64,000 bases of DNA from Oscillospiraceae bacterium (lineage in GTDB: Bacteria > Bacillota > Clostridia > Oscillospirales > CAG-272), in NCBI GenBank assembly GCA_015064185.1, contig SVSS01000001.1, forward strand, positions 288,630 through 352,629. The letters are read 5' to 3'. The position numbers and the translations under genes were made by a program. This document shows, piece by piece, positions 45,584 through 54,926 of this stretch. Numbering within the stretch: the first letter of the stretch is position 1; each line of letters opens with the position of its first letter. The notes below the pieces were generated by a model. That model searched no databases and had not been told where the DNA came from. It worked only from the letters and a program-made list of their open reading frames with translations.

Positions 45584-46297
45584 ATGCAGTATCATACGAA
45601 AAGAGGCGAAGCGATTCGCCGCATGGTAATCATTGCCATGTTTTGTGCCATGGCATACGTTGTCATGCTTTTGATCCATATTAAGGTGGGATTTCTTACC
45701 CTTGATGTTAAGGATGCCGTTATTACGCTTTGCGGGCTTTGTTTTGGCCCCCTTTCGGCACTGATCGTTTCCATTGTCGTTCCTGTATTTGAGCTTGCAG
45801 TAAGCTCAACCGGCTATTACGGCCTTATTATGAACATACTCGGCTCGGTGGCATTTAGTGTTACCGCGTCGCTGATATACAAATACAAAAAAACCCTTTT
45901 GGGCGCCGTTGCGGCACTGCTTTCCGGTGCATGCTTAATGGTTGCTGTAATGCTTGTTGCCAATCTTATCGTTACACCGTATTATATGGGAGTAACGGCA
46001 GAGGCGGTGCGTGGCATGATCCCCACGCTGCTCTTTCCGTTTAATCTTTTAAAGGCGATAGCAAATGTAGGTGTTGTGTTGCTTTTGTATAAGCCTGTAT
46101 CGCGTGCGTTGCGCAGGGCAGGATTTTTGCCGCGCCGTGTTGCGAAAGAGAATGATGAGAGCGCGATATTGGCAAAGTCAAAAAGCCGTATGACCACTGT
46201 GATCATTGCCGTGGTAGCTGTTTTGCTGATCACCGCATCCATGGTGCTTATTTTCACGGTATTTGACGGCGTATTTGATTTCGGATTGTCAAAATAA
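45584..46297 (+). CDS. ribU: Riboflavin ECF transporter S component
   Basis: A 237-residue membrane protein that binds riboflavin and works with the shared ECF energising module (not in the window). The family segment VGFLTLDVKDAVITLCGLCFGP and about six hydrophobic stretches are visible, plus an extra C-terminal membrane segment near 210-230. ATG 45584 with GGGAGG is chosen over an upstream in-frame start within the terminator. The FMN riboswitch upstream fixes the substrate with good confidence. Confidence 0.93.
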   Translation: MQYHTKRGEAIRRMVIIAMFCAMAYVVMLLIHIKVGFLTLDVKDAVITLCGLCFGPLSALIVSIVVPVFELAVSSTGYYGLIMNILGSVAFSVTASLIYKYKKTLLGAVAALLSGACLMVAVMLVANLIVTPYYMGVTAEAVRGMIPTLLFPFNLLKAIANVGVVLLLYKPVSRALRRAGFLPRRVAKENDESAILAKSKSRMTTVIIAVVAVLLITASMVLIFTVFDGVFDFGLSK

Positions 46298-46309
46298 AGG
46301 AGAGCTTTT

Positions 46310-46822
46310 ATGCACGCTATCATTGAAGCAATTGAGGTTTTTCTCACGCAAACACTTGGCGCGCACTTTGGCGTTATGATTTGTGCCATGATTCCCATTA
46401 TCGAGTTGCGTGGCGCAATACCGCTTGGTGCGGCACTTGGGCTCCCTTGGTGGGTAAGTTATCTCTTTGCTGTGCTTGGCAATATGATCCCCATTCCATT
46501 TATTTTGCTTTTTATCAAGAAGATAATTGGATGGATGACGCAGAGTCGTATTAAATTTTTCAATAAGTTTGGCGGTTGGCTTACCCGCAAGGCGGAAAAG
46601 AACCGCGAGAGAATTGAAAAATTTTCCTTTTGGGGTGTTTGCCTGTTTGTGGCTATCCCTTTGCCCGTCACAGGTGCATGGACAGGGTCACTTGTTGCTG
46701 CAACTATTGATATGAAGCCACACAAGGCGCTTCTTTCCTGCCTTCTTGGTGTGATGATCGCGGGCGTTATTATGACACTCGCCTCATACGGTGTTGTGGC
46801 GGCATTTGAGATTTTTGCTTGA
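46310..46822 (+). CDS. COG2426-type small membrane protein (small multidrug export family)
   Basis: A 170-residue membrane protein. The N-terminal IPIIELRGAIPLGAALG and the later PLPVTGAWTGSLVA are the signature of the COG2426/Sm_multidrug_ex family, which shares the DedA-like repeat. The transport role in the family name is weakly supported. It starts 12 bases after ribU with an AAAGGAG site and so probably falls under the FMN riboswitch. Confidence 0.85.
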   Translation: MHAIIEAIEVFLTQTLGAHFGVMICAMIPIIELRGAIPLGAALGLPWWVSYLFAVLGNMIPIPFILLFIKKIIGWMTQSRIKFFNKFGGWLTRKAEKNRERIEKFSFWGVCLFVAIPLPVTGAWTGSLVAATIDMKPHKALLSCLLGVMIAGVIMTLASYGVVAAFEIFA

Positions 46823-46837
46823 ATTCTAAAAATATCG

Positions 46838-46871
46838 ACACAAACCCCTTGCAATAGCAAGGGGTTTGTGT
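46838..46871 (+). terminator. 15-base hairpin before metK, overlapping the metK promoter
   Basis: ACACAAACCCCTTGC (46838-46852) pairs perfectly with 46857-46871 around AATA. TATACT follows instead of a T-tract. The hairpin carries the -35 and spacer of the metK promoter. Confidence 0.65.
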
Positions 46872-46877
46872 TATACT
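46849..46877 (+). promoter_or_regulatory. Sigma-A promoter of metK
   Basis: TTGCAA at 46849-46854, 17-base spacer ending in TGT, TATACT at 46872-46877; start expected near 46884, just before the SAM aptamer. Confidence 0.7.
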
Positions 46878-46894
46878 AATACGGTAATATGATA

Positions 46895-46978
46895 TATCAT
46901 CAAGAGTAGGCGAGGGACAGGCCCTGTGACCCTACAGCAACCTGTTTTTTGCAAGGTGCTAAATCCCGAGAGATGAAT
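46895..46978 (+). promoter_or_regulatory. SAM-I riboswitch (S box)
   Basis: The blocks CAAGAGTAGGCGAGGGA, CTGGCCC-like CAGGCCCTGTGA, CAGCAACC, AAGGTGCTAAATCC and GAGAGATGA are those of the S box. P1 forms between about 46895-46901 and 46972-46978. Confidence 0.95.
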
Positions 46979-46990
46979 TTTTTTAAGTTT

Positions 46991-47015
46991 TCCCTCGGCT
47001 ACCGAGGGATTTTTT
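46991..47015 (+). terminator. SAM-riboswitch-controlled terminator
   Basis: TCCCTCGG (46991-46998) and CCGAGGGA (47002-47009) form a stem followed by TTTTTT. Confidence 0.9.
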
Positions 47016-47031
47016 GTTGTGAGGTGCAATT

Positions 47032-48222
47032 ATGAGCAAAAAAAGAATGTTGTTTACGTCGGAGTCTGTAACCGAAGGGCATCCCGATAAAATTTGTGAT
47101 AAGATCTCAGATTCGATCCTTGATGCGATTCTCGCACAGGATCCTGCCTCGCGCGTGGCATGCGAAACCTTTTGCACCACGGGTATGGTTTGCGTGATGG
47201 GCGAAATTACCACTGAGGCGTATGTGGATATTCAAACTATTGTGCGCGAAACGGTGCGTGAGATCGGCTATGACCGCGCAAAATACGGTTTTGACTGCGA
47301 TAGCTGCGCAGTTCTTAGCTCCATTCATGAGCAGTCGCCCGATATTGCCATGGGTGTTGATAAGGCACTTGAGGCAAAGGAGGGAACTATGACCGATGCG
47401 CTCGATACAGGTGCGGGCGACCAGGGCATGATGTTTGGCTATGCCTGCAATGAAACCGAGGAGCTTATGCCCCTGCCCATTTCGCTTGCTCACAAGCTGG
47501 CACAGCGCCTGACAGCAGTACGCAAAGACGGCACGCTCTCCTACCTGCGCCCCGACGGAAAAACGCAGGTGACCGTAGAATATGAGGATGACAAGCCCGT
47601 TCGCGTGGATACAGTGGTTATTTCCACCCAGCACGCGCCTGAGGCTACACTTGAGGAGATCCGTGCCGATATGATCGAGCATGTTATCAAGCCTATTATT
47701 CCCGCAGAGCTGTTTGATAAGGATACCATCATTTATGTTAACCCCACGGGTCGCTTCGTGGTGGGTGGTCCCGCAGGTGACACGGGTCTTACGGGTCGTA
47801 AGATCATTGTAGATACCTACGGCGGCTATGCGCGCCACGGTGGCGGAGCGTTTTCGGGCAAGGATCCCACAAAGGTGGACCGTTCTGCTTGCTATGCAGC
47901 CCGTTATATTGCTAAAAACGTGGTTGCGGCAGGTCTTGCCGATCGCTGTGAGGTAGAGGTGGCTTATGCCATTGGCGTGGCACGTCCCGTATCGGTGATG
48001 ATCGATACCTTTGGCACGGGCAAGGTTGCTGAGGAGGAGATTGCTAAGGCGGTCGAGCGCCACTTTGACCTGCGTCCCGCCGCTATTATTGAGCGCTTTG
48101 GGCTTCGCCGCCCGATCTACGCGCAGGTTGCGGCTTACGGTCATATGGGCAGAGAGGATCTCGATATCCCGTGGGAAAAGCGCGATATGGCGCCTCTTTT
48201 GGCAGCAGATCTGCTGAAATAA
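47032..48222 (+). CDS. metK: S-adenosylmethionine synthetase
   Basis: Makes SAM from methionine and ATP. The 396-residue protein has the start [32 protein letters not shown], and [16 protein letters not shown]. It is under the SAM-I riboswitch with its own promoter, so SAM should repress it. GAGGTGC precedes the ATG. Confidence 0.97.
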   Translation: MSKKRMLFTSESVTEGHPDKICDKISDSILDAILAQDPASRVACETFCTTGMVCVMGEITTEAYVDIQTIVRETVREIGYDRAKYGFDCDSCAVLSSIHEQSPDIAMGVDKALEAKEGTMTDALDTGAGDQGMMFGYACNETEELMPLPISLAHKLAQRLTAVRKDGTLSYLRPDGKTQVTVEYEDDKPVRVDTVVISTQHAPEATLEEIRADMIEHVIKPIIPAELFDKDTIIYVNPTGRFVVGGPAGDTGLTGRKIIVDTYGGYARHGGGAFSGKDPTKVDRSACYAARYIAKNVVAAGLADRCEVEVAYAIGVARPVSVMIDTFGTGKVAEEEIAKAVERHFDLRPAAIIERFGLRRPIYAQVAAYGHMGREDLDIPWEKRDMAPLLAADLLK

Positions 48223-48282
48223 CCGCATCGCACCGCTTTGCATAGACTGCCAAAGAGCGCATTTGCTCCTTGGGAGGTACAC

Positions 48283-48579
48283 ATGGCTGTTCTTTTTGCT
48301 GAGATCGTGATCTCGCTGTTCGCCGTGTTCGGTCTTTATGCGGCGGTGCGATTTTTTTGTGCTTGCGCCCTTCTGCCAAAGGAGCTGGCGGTATCCTTGG
48401 AGATCAGCCGCTCCGTTGGTGCCGAGGAGGCAGCGTTCCTCTTTTGCCGCGCACGGGAGTATACACCGCTGCCGCGAGGTGATCGGGTCGTGGTGTTCGT
48501 GCATGAAGCTGTGGAGGATGCCGATGCGGTTGCAGCACATTTTACAAGACTTGGTGCAGTCTGTTATATTGTAAAATAA
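48283..48579 (+). CDS. Small membrane-anchored hypothetical protein, 98 residues
   Basis: One membrane segment at about 1-25 (MAVLFAEIVISLFAVFGLYAA) is followed by a short soluble domain with alternating strands and helices (VVVFVHEAVEDADAVAAHF). ATG 48283 has a GGGAGG site; the in-frame ATG at 48238 has none. No family recognised. It lies between metK and recD2 and is probably co-transcribed with recD2 and comF. Confidence 0.7.
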   Translation: MAVLFAEIVISLFAVFGLYAAVRFFCACALLPKELAVSLEISRSVGAEEAAFLFCRAREYTPLPRGDRVVVFVHEAVEDADAVAAHFTRLGAVCYIVK

Positions 48580-48594
48580 AAAAGGAGGATACGC

Positions 48595-50856
48595 ATGGAA
48601 ACGGATGTAAAAGCGATTGCCGATGACAGCGAAAAGCTGGTTGGCAGTGTAGAGAGTGTCATATATACCAACGAAGATAACGGCTATGCGATCCTCGATT
48701 TCGGTACGAACGAAAACGAAATGGTGACGGTCGTCGGTACCATGCCCTATGTTAGTGAGGGCGATGAGCTGACCGTTTGGGGCAAGTGGGTGCATCACCC
48801 GAAATACGGCCGTCAATTTGCGGTACAGCAGTTTGAAAAGCGCTTGCCCTCGGACAGCGCCGCGATCCTGCGCTATTTATCCTCTGGCGCGATCAAGGGT
48901 GTGGGTGCTAAAAAGGCACAAAGCATTGTTGAGGTGTTTGGCGAGGATACCTTTGATGTAATCGAAAACCATCCTGATTGGCTGACACAGATAAAGGGAA
49001 TCAACCATCGCTTAGCCAATAGTATTTCTGAGGAGTTTTGCCGTCAGGCAGGCGTGCGCGCTGCCATGATGTTCTTCCGCGAGTTTTTCGGCGCTGCGCT
49101 TACCGTTCGCATCTATCATGCATGGGGCGGAGGAGCAGTGGACCGTGCAAAGCAAAACCCTTATGCGCTGTGCGAGGAAATAGAGGGCATAGGCTTTGAG
49201 AAGGCAGATATGATGGCAGAGCACCTCGGCATCGATAAAAATAGCCTTGAACGCGTAAAAAGCGGCATTCTATACACCCTTTCCTATAATGCTGCACAGC
49301 ACGGACACATGTGCTTGCCGCAGGAAATGCTGCAAGCCGCTGCGGCTGAATTGCTTGATGTGCCCGAAGCACGTGTTTGCGAGGCAATGGCGGAGCTGCA
49401 AAAAGAGGGCAAGCTGCGCCGTATCCATACGCATCAAAAAGAGGGCGATATCACTTACGTCTATGACAGAGCCTCGTATTTGTGCGAGCGAAGCATTGCC
49501 GAAAGGCTTGTAATGATCGAACGTAGCTGTATCACGATTGAAAATACTGATGTGGCCGGATTTATCGCAAGAGAGGAGCGCACGGGTGGCATCGGCTATG
49601 CCGAGCTGCAAAAGCAAGCGATCGCGGGCGCACTTGAAAACGGCGTAATGATTTTAACAGGCGGCCCCGGTACGGGAAAAACCACCGTTGTGCGCGCATT
49701 GCTGCGCATTTTCAGCAGTATGGGTCTTCGGGTAGCGCTTTGCGCGCCCACGGGCCGTGCCGCCAAAAGACTTTCTGAGGCAACCATGGAGGAGGCAAAA
49801 ACTGTACACCGTTTGCTTGAAATGAACTATAACGGCGGTACCAAGGCAGAGTTTTTGCGAAATGAGCGCAACCACCTTGATGAGGACGTCATTATCGTGG
49901 ATGAAAGCTCTATGCTGGATGCACCTCTTGCCGCTGCCTTACTTGCGGCGATCAAGCCGGGCGCGCGCCTTATTTTGGTGGGGGATGCCAATCAGTTGCC
50001 GTCCGTGGGTGCAGGGAATGTCCTGCGGGATATTATTGCCTCAGAGCGGTTTGAAACGTTTGCACTGACCGAGATCTTCAGGCAGGCGCAAAACAGCTTG
50101 ATCGTGACAAACGCACATGCGATCCATCGCGGTCAAATGCCGCAGCTTGATATAAAAAATAACGACTTTTTCTATTTGCCGCGGGGGAGTGATCGCGAGA
50201 TTTCTCTTACCGTTGCCGACCTTTGTGAAAATCGCTTACCGCGTGCTTACGGGGCAAGCGTTGTGGGTGGCATACAGGTGATCTGCCCCTCGCGCAAGGG
50301 CGAGGCGGGCACTGAAAATCTCAACAGAGTGCTGCAAGCCACACTAAATCCGCCCGCCACCTATAAGCGTGAGTATGTGGCGCGTGAGCTTTGCTTTCGC
50401 GAGGGGGATCGCGTAATGCAGATCCGCAACAATTACGATCTGATCTTCGAGCGGGGCGAGGAAACGGGATGCGGTGTGTTTAATGGGGATATCGGTATCA
50501 TTGAGGAGATCGACCCCCAAGAAAAGCGCCTTGTTGTTGCGTTTGATGACCGCCATGTAACCTATGATTTTACAGGCCTTGATGAGCTTGAGCTTGCCTA
50601 TGCCGTGACGGTGCATAAAAGTCAAGGCAGCGAATATCCTGTTGTGATCCTGCCTCTTTGCAGTGCCTCGCCAATGCTGCACACGCGCAACCTGTTTTAT
50701 ACCGCGGTGACAAGAGCGCAGAGAATGGTGATTTTGGTAGGTAAACACGAGATTGCCGAAAAAATGGTGCAAAACAATCGGCAGGCTATGCGTTACACGG
50801 GGCTTGCCGCAAGGCTTTTTGTTGGGGGAGAGAAGCAAAATGAAGTCCCTCGGTAA
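48595..50856 (+). CDS. recD2: RecD2-type ATP-dependent DNA helicase
   Basis: A 753-residue 5'-3' helicase of the RecD2 group, known in bacteria without RecBCD. N-terminal OB-like part (GSVESVIYTNEDNGYAIL), helix-hairpin-helix region (IKGVGAKKAQSIVEVFG near 100), Walker A LTGGPGTGKTT near 354-364, Walker B VIIVDESSMLD, and late motifs ending VHKSQGSEYPVV and FYTAVTRAQ. AAAGGAGG before ATG. Overlaps comF by 17 bases. Confidence 0.95.
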   Translation: METDVKAIADDSEKLVGSVESVIYTNEDNGYAILDFGTNENEMVTVVGTMPYVSEGDELTVWGKWVHHPKYGRQFAVQQFEKRLPSDSAAILRYLSSGAIKGVGAKKAQSIVEVFGEDTFDVIENHPDWLTQIKGINHRLANSISEEFCRQAGVRAAMMFFREFFGAALTVRIYHAWGGGAVDRAKQNPYALCEEIEGIGFEKADMMAEHLGIDKNSLERVKSGILYTLSYNAAQHGHMCLPQEMLQAAAAELLDVPEARVCEAMAELQKEGKLRRIHTHQKEGDITYVYDRASYLCERSIAERLVMIERSCITIENTDVAGFIAREERTGGIGYAELQKQAIAGALENGVMILTGGPGTGKTTVVRALLRIFSSMGLRVALCAPTGRAAKRLSEATMEEAKTVHRLLEMNYNGGTKAEFLRNERNHLDEDVIIVDESSMLDAPLAAALLAAIKPGARLILVGDANQLPSVGAGNVLRDIIASERFETFALTEIFRQAQNSLIVTNAHAIHRGQMPQLDIKNNDFFYLPRGSDREISLTVADLCENRLPRAYGASVVGGIQVICPSRKGEAGTENLNRVLQATLNPPATYKREYVARELCFREGDRVMQIRNNYDLIFERGEETGCGVFNGDIGIIEEIDPQEKRLVVAFDDRHVTYDFTGLDELELAYAVTVHKSQGSEYPVVILPLCSASPMLHTRNLFYTAVTRAQRMVILVGKHEIAEKMVQNNRQAMRYTGLAARLFVGGEKQNEVPR

Positions 50857-51604
50857 ATTAGTGAAAGAGCTGCTTTTCCCACCCCGTTGCGCGGCATGTG
50901 GCAAGCTGATGTCCCCGGATCCGTCACATGCTGAGCAGGCACTTTGCACAGCATGCCGCAAGCTTTGGGAGCGTGAGCTTCGCAGACAGTGTCCTTGTTG
51001 CTTTTTGGAGTACTCTACCTGCCGTTGCGTGCCGTCAAGCATGAAAAAGCATGGGATAGAGCAGTATGTAAAGCTTGCACCTTACGGTGATGAGGGGAAG
51101 GCCACTGTCACGCGCAGGATCGTGCTCGGCATGAAGGAGCATACGAGAGCGCGCACCTTGCGCCTTCTTGCCGCAGAGCTTGCCGTTACCACTGAAGCTG
51201 CCATTGCGGCATCGGAGCGTGCGCGGCAGAAAAATGGCTACAAAGAACCGCTTGAAACGGTGATTACGTATTTGCCGCGAGGCAAGCGCAGCGTGTGCCG
51301 TACGGGCGTTGATCAAGCAAGGGAGCTTGCCCGTGCACTGGCGGCACAAACGGGATATCGATTTGTGCCACTGCTGAAGCGCGTCCGTGACGGCGCGCCA
51401 CAAAAATCCCTTTCGCGTCGCGAGCGTGTACAGAACTTGCGTGGCGCATTTGAAAGGCTTTCCGATGCTGATAAATACCGCGTGTTGCTTGTTGATGACG
51501 TTGTAACAACGGGTGCCGGCATGTCCGAATGCGCCCGTGTGCTGCAGGCGGCGGAAATCATTGCCGTTAGTGTAGCGTTTACCGAGAAAAAGCACATAAA
51601 GTAA
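50840..51604 (+). CDS. comF: ComF-family phosphoribosyltransferase-like protein
   Basis: A 254-residue protein with an N-terminal Cys-rich zinc finger (CAACGKLM, CTACRK, CPCC, CRC) and a C-terminal phosphoribosyltransferase domain with the PRPP motif VLLVDDVVTTGAGM near 222-235. In B. subtilis ComFC is part of DNA uptake. No comFA or other competence gene is nearby. ATG 50840 with GGGAGAGAAG site, inside recD2. Confidence 0.9.
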   Translation: MKSLGKLVKELLFPPRCAACGKLMSPDPSHAEQALCTACRKLWERELRRQCPCCFLEYSTCRCVPSSMKKHGIEQYVKLAPYGDEGKATVTRRIVLGMKEHTRARTLRLLAAELAVTTEAAIAASERARQKNGYKEPLETVITYLPRGKRSVCRTGVDQARELARALAAQTGYRFVPLLKRVRDGAPQKSLSRRERVQNLRGAFERLSDADKYRVLLVDDVVTTGAGMSECARVLQAAEIIAVSVAFTEKKHIK

Positions 51605-51624
51605 GGGAAATTCGAATTTTGGCA

Positions 51625-51653
51625 TTGCTTTTTTTTGCTAGTTGTTGTATAAT
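51625..51653 (+). promoter_or_regulatory. Sigma-A promoter of the MreB-like gene
   Basis: TTGCTT at 51625-51630, 17-base spacer, TATAAT at 51648-51653. Confidence 0.7.
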
Positions 51654-51688
51654 AATATAATAATACACTAAAGAAAGGGGGGAGCTGT

Positions 51689-52663
51689 ATGCTTCGTAAG
51701 GGCTTAGGATTGGACATCGGTACGACTAAGACGACCATTTGCTCGATCGATGACGGCGTTTTACTGCGAGAGCCGACCGTGGCGGCGGTGGACGTGGATA
51801 CCGACGAGGTTATGGAAGCGGGCGATGCCGCCATTCAAATGGTAAACAGCTCTCCCGATAAAATGCGCCTTTGTTGGCCCGTGTGGGATCCTGTGGTGAA
51901 AAGTGCGGAGATCCTTGCCGCCATCCTGCGCATATTTTTCCGCCGTGCCATTGGGCGCACATTGCTTCGCCCGCAGGTGATGGTTGCCATTCCCTGTGAC
52001 CTTACCGAGGCGCAGTCAAACGCCGTTGAGGATGCCGTGCTTGCCGCGGGCGCATCGCGCGTGCATTTGCTTGAGGCACCGCTGTGTGCGGCGCTGGGCG
52101 TAGGGCTTGATTTTGCCTCTCCAACGGGGCAGATGCTGGTACATATCGGTGCATCACGCACCGAAGCCGCTATGATCTTTATCGGTGATATGGTAACGCA
52201 CGTCACGGTGCAAACAGGTGGCAAGCATTTTGACAATGCCATCATTCGGTATATGCGCAACAAGCACAAGCTTTATATCGGTTCGCGCACGGCAGAGCAG
52301 ATCAAGATACGCCTTACCAATCTTTCCTCGGCACACGAGGAGAAAAAGCTGGATATAAAGGGCAGGTTTGTCGATACCAAGGTGCCGCGTATCGTTACGC
52401 TTTCCTCAAGGGAAATGCTGGGGGCATTGCGTGACCCGCTTTCTGCTGTTCTCGATGCCATTGTTTCGGTGGTTGAGCAAACGGGTGATGATATGCGTGC
52501 CGATATTGCAAAGGGCGGCATCGTGCTGACAGGTGGTGCTGTGCTTACAGGCATGGATCAGCTGCTTGCTGATGTGATGGGGCTTCGCGCTCGCGTTGCC
52601 GCCAATGCGGATACCGCAGCCGCAGAGGGTGCGGCATTGGCACTTGAGCGCCTTGGTAAATAA
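51689..52663 (+). CDS. Divergent MreB-like actin-fold protein
   Basis: A 324-residue protein matching MreB over its length: phosphate-1 loop GLDIGTTKTT at 7-16, LLEAPLCAALG where MreB has EEPxAAAIG, GGKHFDNAIIRYMRNKHKLYIGSRTAEQIK, and LTGGAVLTGMDQLL near the C-terminus. The phosphate-2 loop, normally DIGGGTT, reads H152-IGASRT, so the Asp and two Gly are lost. It stands alone without mreC or mreD, with its own promoter and a GGGGGGAG site. It may be a cytoskeletal paralogue with altered ATP hydrolysis. Confidence 0.88.
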   Translation: MLRKGLGLDIGTTKTTICSIDDGVLLREPTVAAVDVDTDEVMEAGDAAIQMVNSSPDKMRLCWPVWDPVVKSAEILAAILRIFFRRAIGRTLLRPQVMVAIPCDLTEAQSNAVEDAVLAAGASRVHLLEAPLCAALGVGLDFASPTGQMLVHIGASRTEAAMIFIGDMVTHVTVQTGGKHFDNAIIRYMRNKHKLYIGSRTAEQIKIRLTNLSSAHEEKKLDIKGRFVDTKVPRIVTLSSREMLGALRDPLSAVLDAIVSVVEQTGDDMRADIAKGGIVLTGGAVLTGMDQLLADVMGLRARVAANADTAAAEGAALALERLGK

Positions 52664-52697
52664 ATACGCTTGCTTTGACCAAATCAAAATACAGAAA

Positions 52698-52741
52698 AAA
52701 GCCGCTTTTTCTATTGTCATGGCAGTGGAAAAAGCGGCTTT
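52698..52741 (+). terminator. Hairpin after the MreB-like gene
   Basis: A 14-base stem (52698-52711 with 52728-52741) around a 16-base loop; the T-tract after it is short. Confidence 0.65.
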
Positions 52742-52787
52742 AAATGTAATTTGATCAACTTTCATTTTGATAAACAGGAGATAGGTT

Positions 52788-54221
52788 ATGCTTGAAACTA
52801 TTGCAAATGATGCCGCACTTCGCTTTTTTGAGGAGATATCGGCAATACCGCGTGCCTCGTATCATGAGAAGGAAATTGCGGATTATATTGAGGAATTTGC
52901 CGCAAACAGAGGCCTTTTTTGCTATCGGGATGCGGCGCACAATGTGCTTGTAAAAAAGCGCGCCACGCAAGGCCGCGAGCATGAGCCGAGCGTGCTTTTG
53001 CAGGCGCATACCGATATGGTTGCCGAAAAGCACTCGCATATCGAGCATGATTTTTTGCGTGAGGGGATAAAGCTGCAGTGCGAGGGCGACCGTCTGTTTG
53101 CAAGCGGCACAACGCTTGGCGCAGATGATGGCTTTGGTGTTGCCATTATGCTTGCGGTGCTTGATGATAACGAGCTTTCAGCCCCCGCGCTTGAATGTTT
53201 GTTTACCTCTGCGGAGGAGGTTGGACTTGTTGGAGCAGGGAAATTTGATTATAGCCGCATTTCAGCAAAATATATGTTAAATCTCGATTCCGCTGAGGAG
53301 GATACCGTTATTGTTGGATGCTGTGGCGGTGTGCGCTCTACCTTAACCGTTCCCGTCACATTTGAGCATGTGCCGGGGCAGGGCATCACGCTTTCGGTTG
53401 GCGGTCTTTGCGGCGGTCACTCGGGCGAGGATATCCATCGCAACCGTCTGAATGCCAATGTGCTGATCGGCAAGCTTCTTGTCGCATTAAGGGAGCATAC
53501 CCCCTTCCGTTTGGTCGATATTAAGGGCGGCGACAAGAGCAATGCCATACCAAGAGAATGTAAGGTGACCCTCTTACCCGATGATATTGATGCCGCACAT
53601 GCCTTTCTTGAAGGCGGCGAGGCGCTGGCACGCAGCTTTATTTGCGCTAAGGAGGACAAGGGGCTTACCCTTGCGGCAAATGTCAGCGGTGTGACGCGCG
53701 TAATGTCTTATGCCGATACCGATAAGATCCTGCAGGTATTGCAGCTTCCAAACGGTGTTTTGCAGATGAGAAAAGAGCCGCCCATTATGCCCGAAACCTC
53801 AAGAAATCTTGCGAGCCTGCGCACCGACACCGACCGTGTTATCATCAAGCTTTGCGCACGCTCACCAAAGCCCCGGCGCTTGCTTGAGATAAGGGGTGAG
53901 GAGGAAGCGTTTGCAAAGAGCGTTTCAGGTACAGTAGAATACGATAATGCATATCCCGGCTGGGAGAGTGATATGAACGCCCCATTGGTTCACACTTGGC
54001 AAAAAGCACTCTATACCGTGACAGGAAATCGTGCTGAGGCTACGCTTATTCACGCAGGTCTTGAAACAGGCTTGATCACAAATGCCGTGAAGGGGCTTGA
54101 AGCAATTGCCGTGGGGTGTAACATTCATGATCTGCACACTCCGTTTGAAACCATGGAGATCAGCTCGTTTCTTCGAATTTCTCATACCGTTAAGATGTTT
54201 TTACGTATTATAAATCAATAA
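52788..54221 (+). CDS. pepD: Aminoacyl-histidine dipeptidase (PepD-type M20 metallopeptidase)
   Basis: A 477-residue dipeptidase of family M20. Metal and catalytic motifs: LQAHTDMV (His), TTLGADDGFG (bridging Asp), TSAEEVGLVGA (Glu pair), GCCGG, GGHSGEDIH, and a late AIAVGCNIHDLHTP-type His segment. Probably cleaves Xaa-His or other dipeptides in the cytoplasm. No signal peptide. Start has an AGGAGATAGG site. Confidence 0.93.
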   Translation: MLETIANDAALRFFEEISAIPRASYHEKEIADYIEEFAANRGLFCYRDAAHNVLVKKRATQGREHEPSVLLQAHTDMVAEKHSHIEHDFLREGIKLQCEGDRLFASGTTLGADDGFGVAIMLAVLDDNELSAPALECLFTSAEEVGLVGAGKFDYSRISAKYMLNLDSAEEDTVIVGCCGGVRSTLTVPVTFEHVPGQGITLSVGGLCGGHSGEDIHRNRLNANVLIGKLLVALREHTPFRLVDIKGGDKSNAIPRECKVTLLPDDIDAAHAFLEGGEALARSFICAKEDKGLTLAANVSGVTRVMSYADTDKILQVLQLPNGVLQMRKEPPIMPETSRNLASLRTDTDRVIIKLCARSPKPRRLLEIRGEEEAFAKSVSGTVEYDNAYPGWESDMNAPLVHTWQKALYTVTGNRAEATLIHAGLETGLITNAVKGLEAIAVGCNIHDLHTPFETMEISSFLRISHTVKMFLRIINQ

Positions 54222-54308
54222 TCGATTTTTAAAAAAGCCGTGCACAAAAGGGGAAAGGCTGACACACACCAAAATATTTTTATAATTTATAAATGATACA
54301 CAAACAAG

Positions 54309-54348
54309 AAAAGAGGACTTTACGACTTGCCGTAAAGTCCTCTTTTTT
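54309..54348. terminator. Bidirectional terminator
   Basis: A 16-base stem (54309-54324 with 54331-54346) with TTTTTT on the plus strand and CTTTTCTTG on the minus strand. Confidence 0.88.
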
Positions 54349-54361
54349 ATAAAGTAAATTC

Positions 54362-54925
54362 TTATTCAACGGGCGCCTCTAATACAACCTGCCCGTATTC
54401 GGAAAAGGTGAAAGTATAGATCGTTGGCGAAGCAATACTGCTGGTACGATATGTGTATGATATCTTGCTGACTTGCGTATCGGTAAAGGTCACGTAAACA
54501 TCCTCTACATAATCATCTACCCACATAATATTTTTTAAAGAAGATTTCTCGCAATAATACGTGCCGTTCTCAAATTGTGTAAATTCCTCAAAGCAATCGC
54601 CAAATTTGAACAGGCGTACCAATTCTTGGCGCTCTTCATAAAGTAATTCACGCACAACGGGCTCTTCACTGCCAATGATCCACTCTTTTCCGTTTGCCAC
54701 CGCCACAGTATCTCCGTCAAAAAGATAATGTGTGCCACCACAGATCGGCTCATTGGCGTAAGGCTCCTGTTGCCAAAGTTGTGTTGTGCAATCCACACGC
54801 ACGTTTTCAAAGGTAAATGCTGCGCGCCACTCCTCCTCGGTAATCTTTTTTTGGCAAGAGAATAAGCAAACACACGCACCAAGGCATAAGGTAAGTGTCA
54901 GAAAAACAACTAAAATTTTTTTCAT
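54362..54925 (-). CDS. Hypothetical lipoprotein, 187 residues
   Basis: A lipoprotein signal starts at the ATG 54925 (MKKILVVFLTLTLCLGACVC); the lipidated Cys is either C18 (LGAC) or C24 (LFSC). The mature part is acidic, beta-rich, with two paired motifs of Trp/Tyr and no known domain. GGACGGAGAA precedes the start; the much longer in-frame reading upstream overlaps the TSCPD gene and is not a gene. Last gene of the minus-strand block. Confidence 0.8.
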   Translation of the reverse strand: MKKILVVFLTLTLCLGACVCLFSCQKKITEEEWRAAFTFENVRVDCTTQLWQQEPYANEPICGGTHYLFDGDTVAVANGKEWIIGSEEPVVRELLYEERQELVRLFKFGDCFEEFTQFENGTYYCEKSSLKNIMWVDDYVEDVYVTFTDTQVSKISYTYRTSSIASPTIYTFTFSEYGQVVLEAPVE

Positions 54926-54926
54926 G

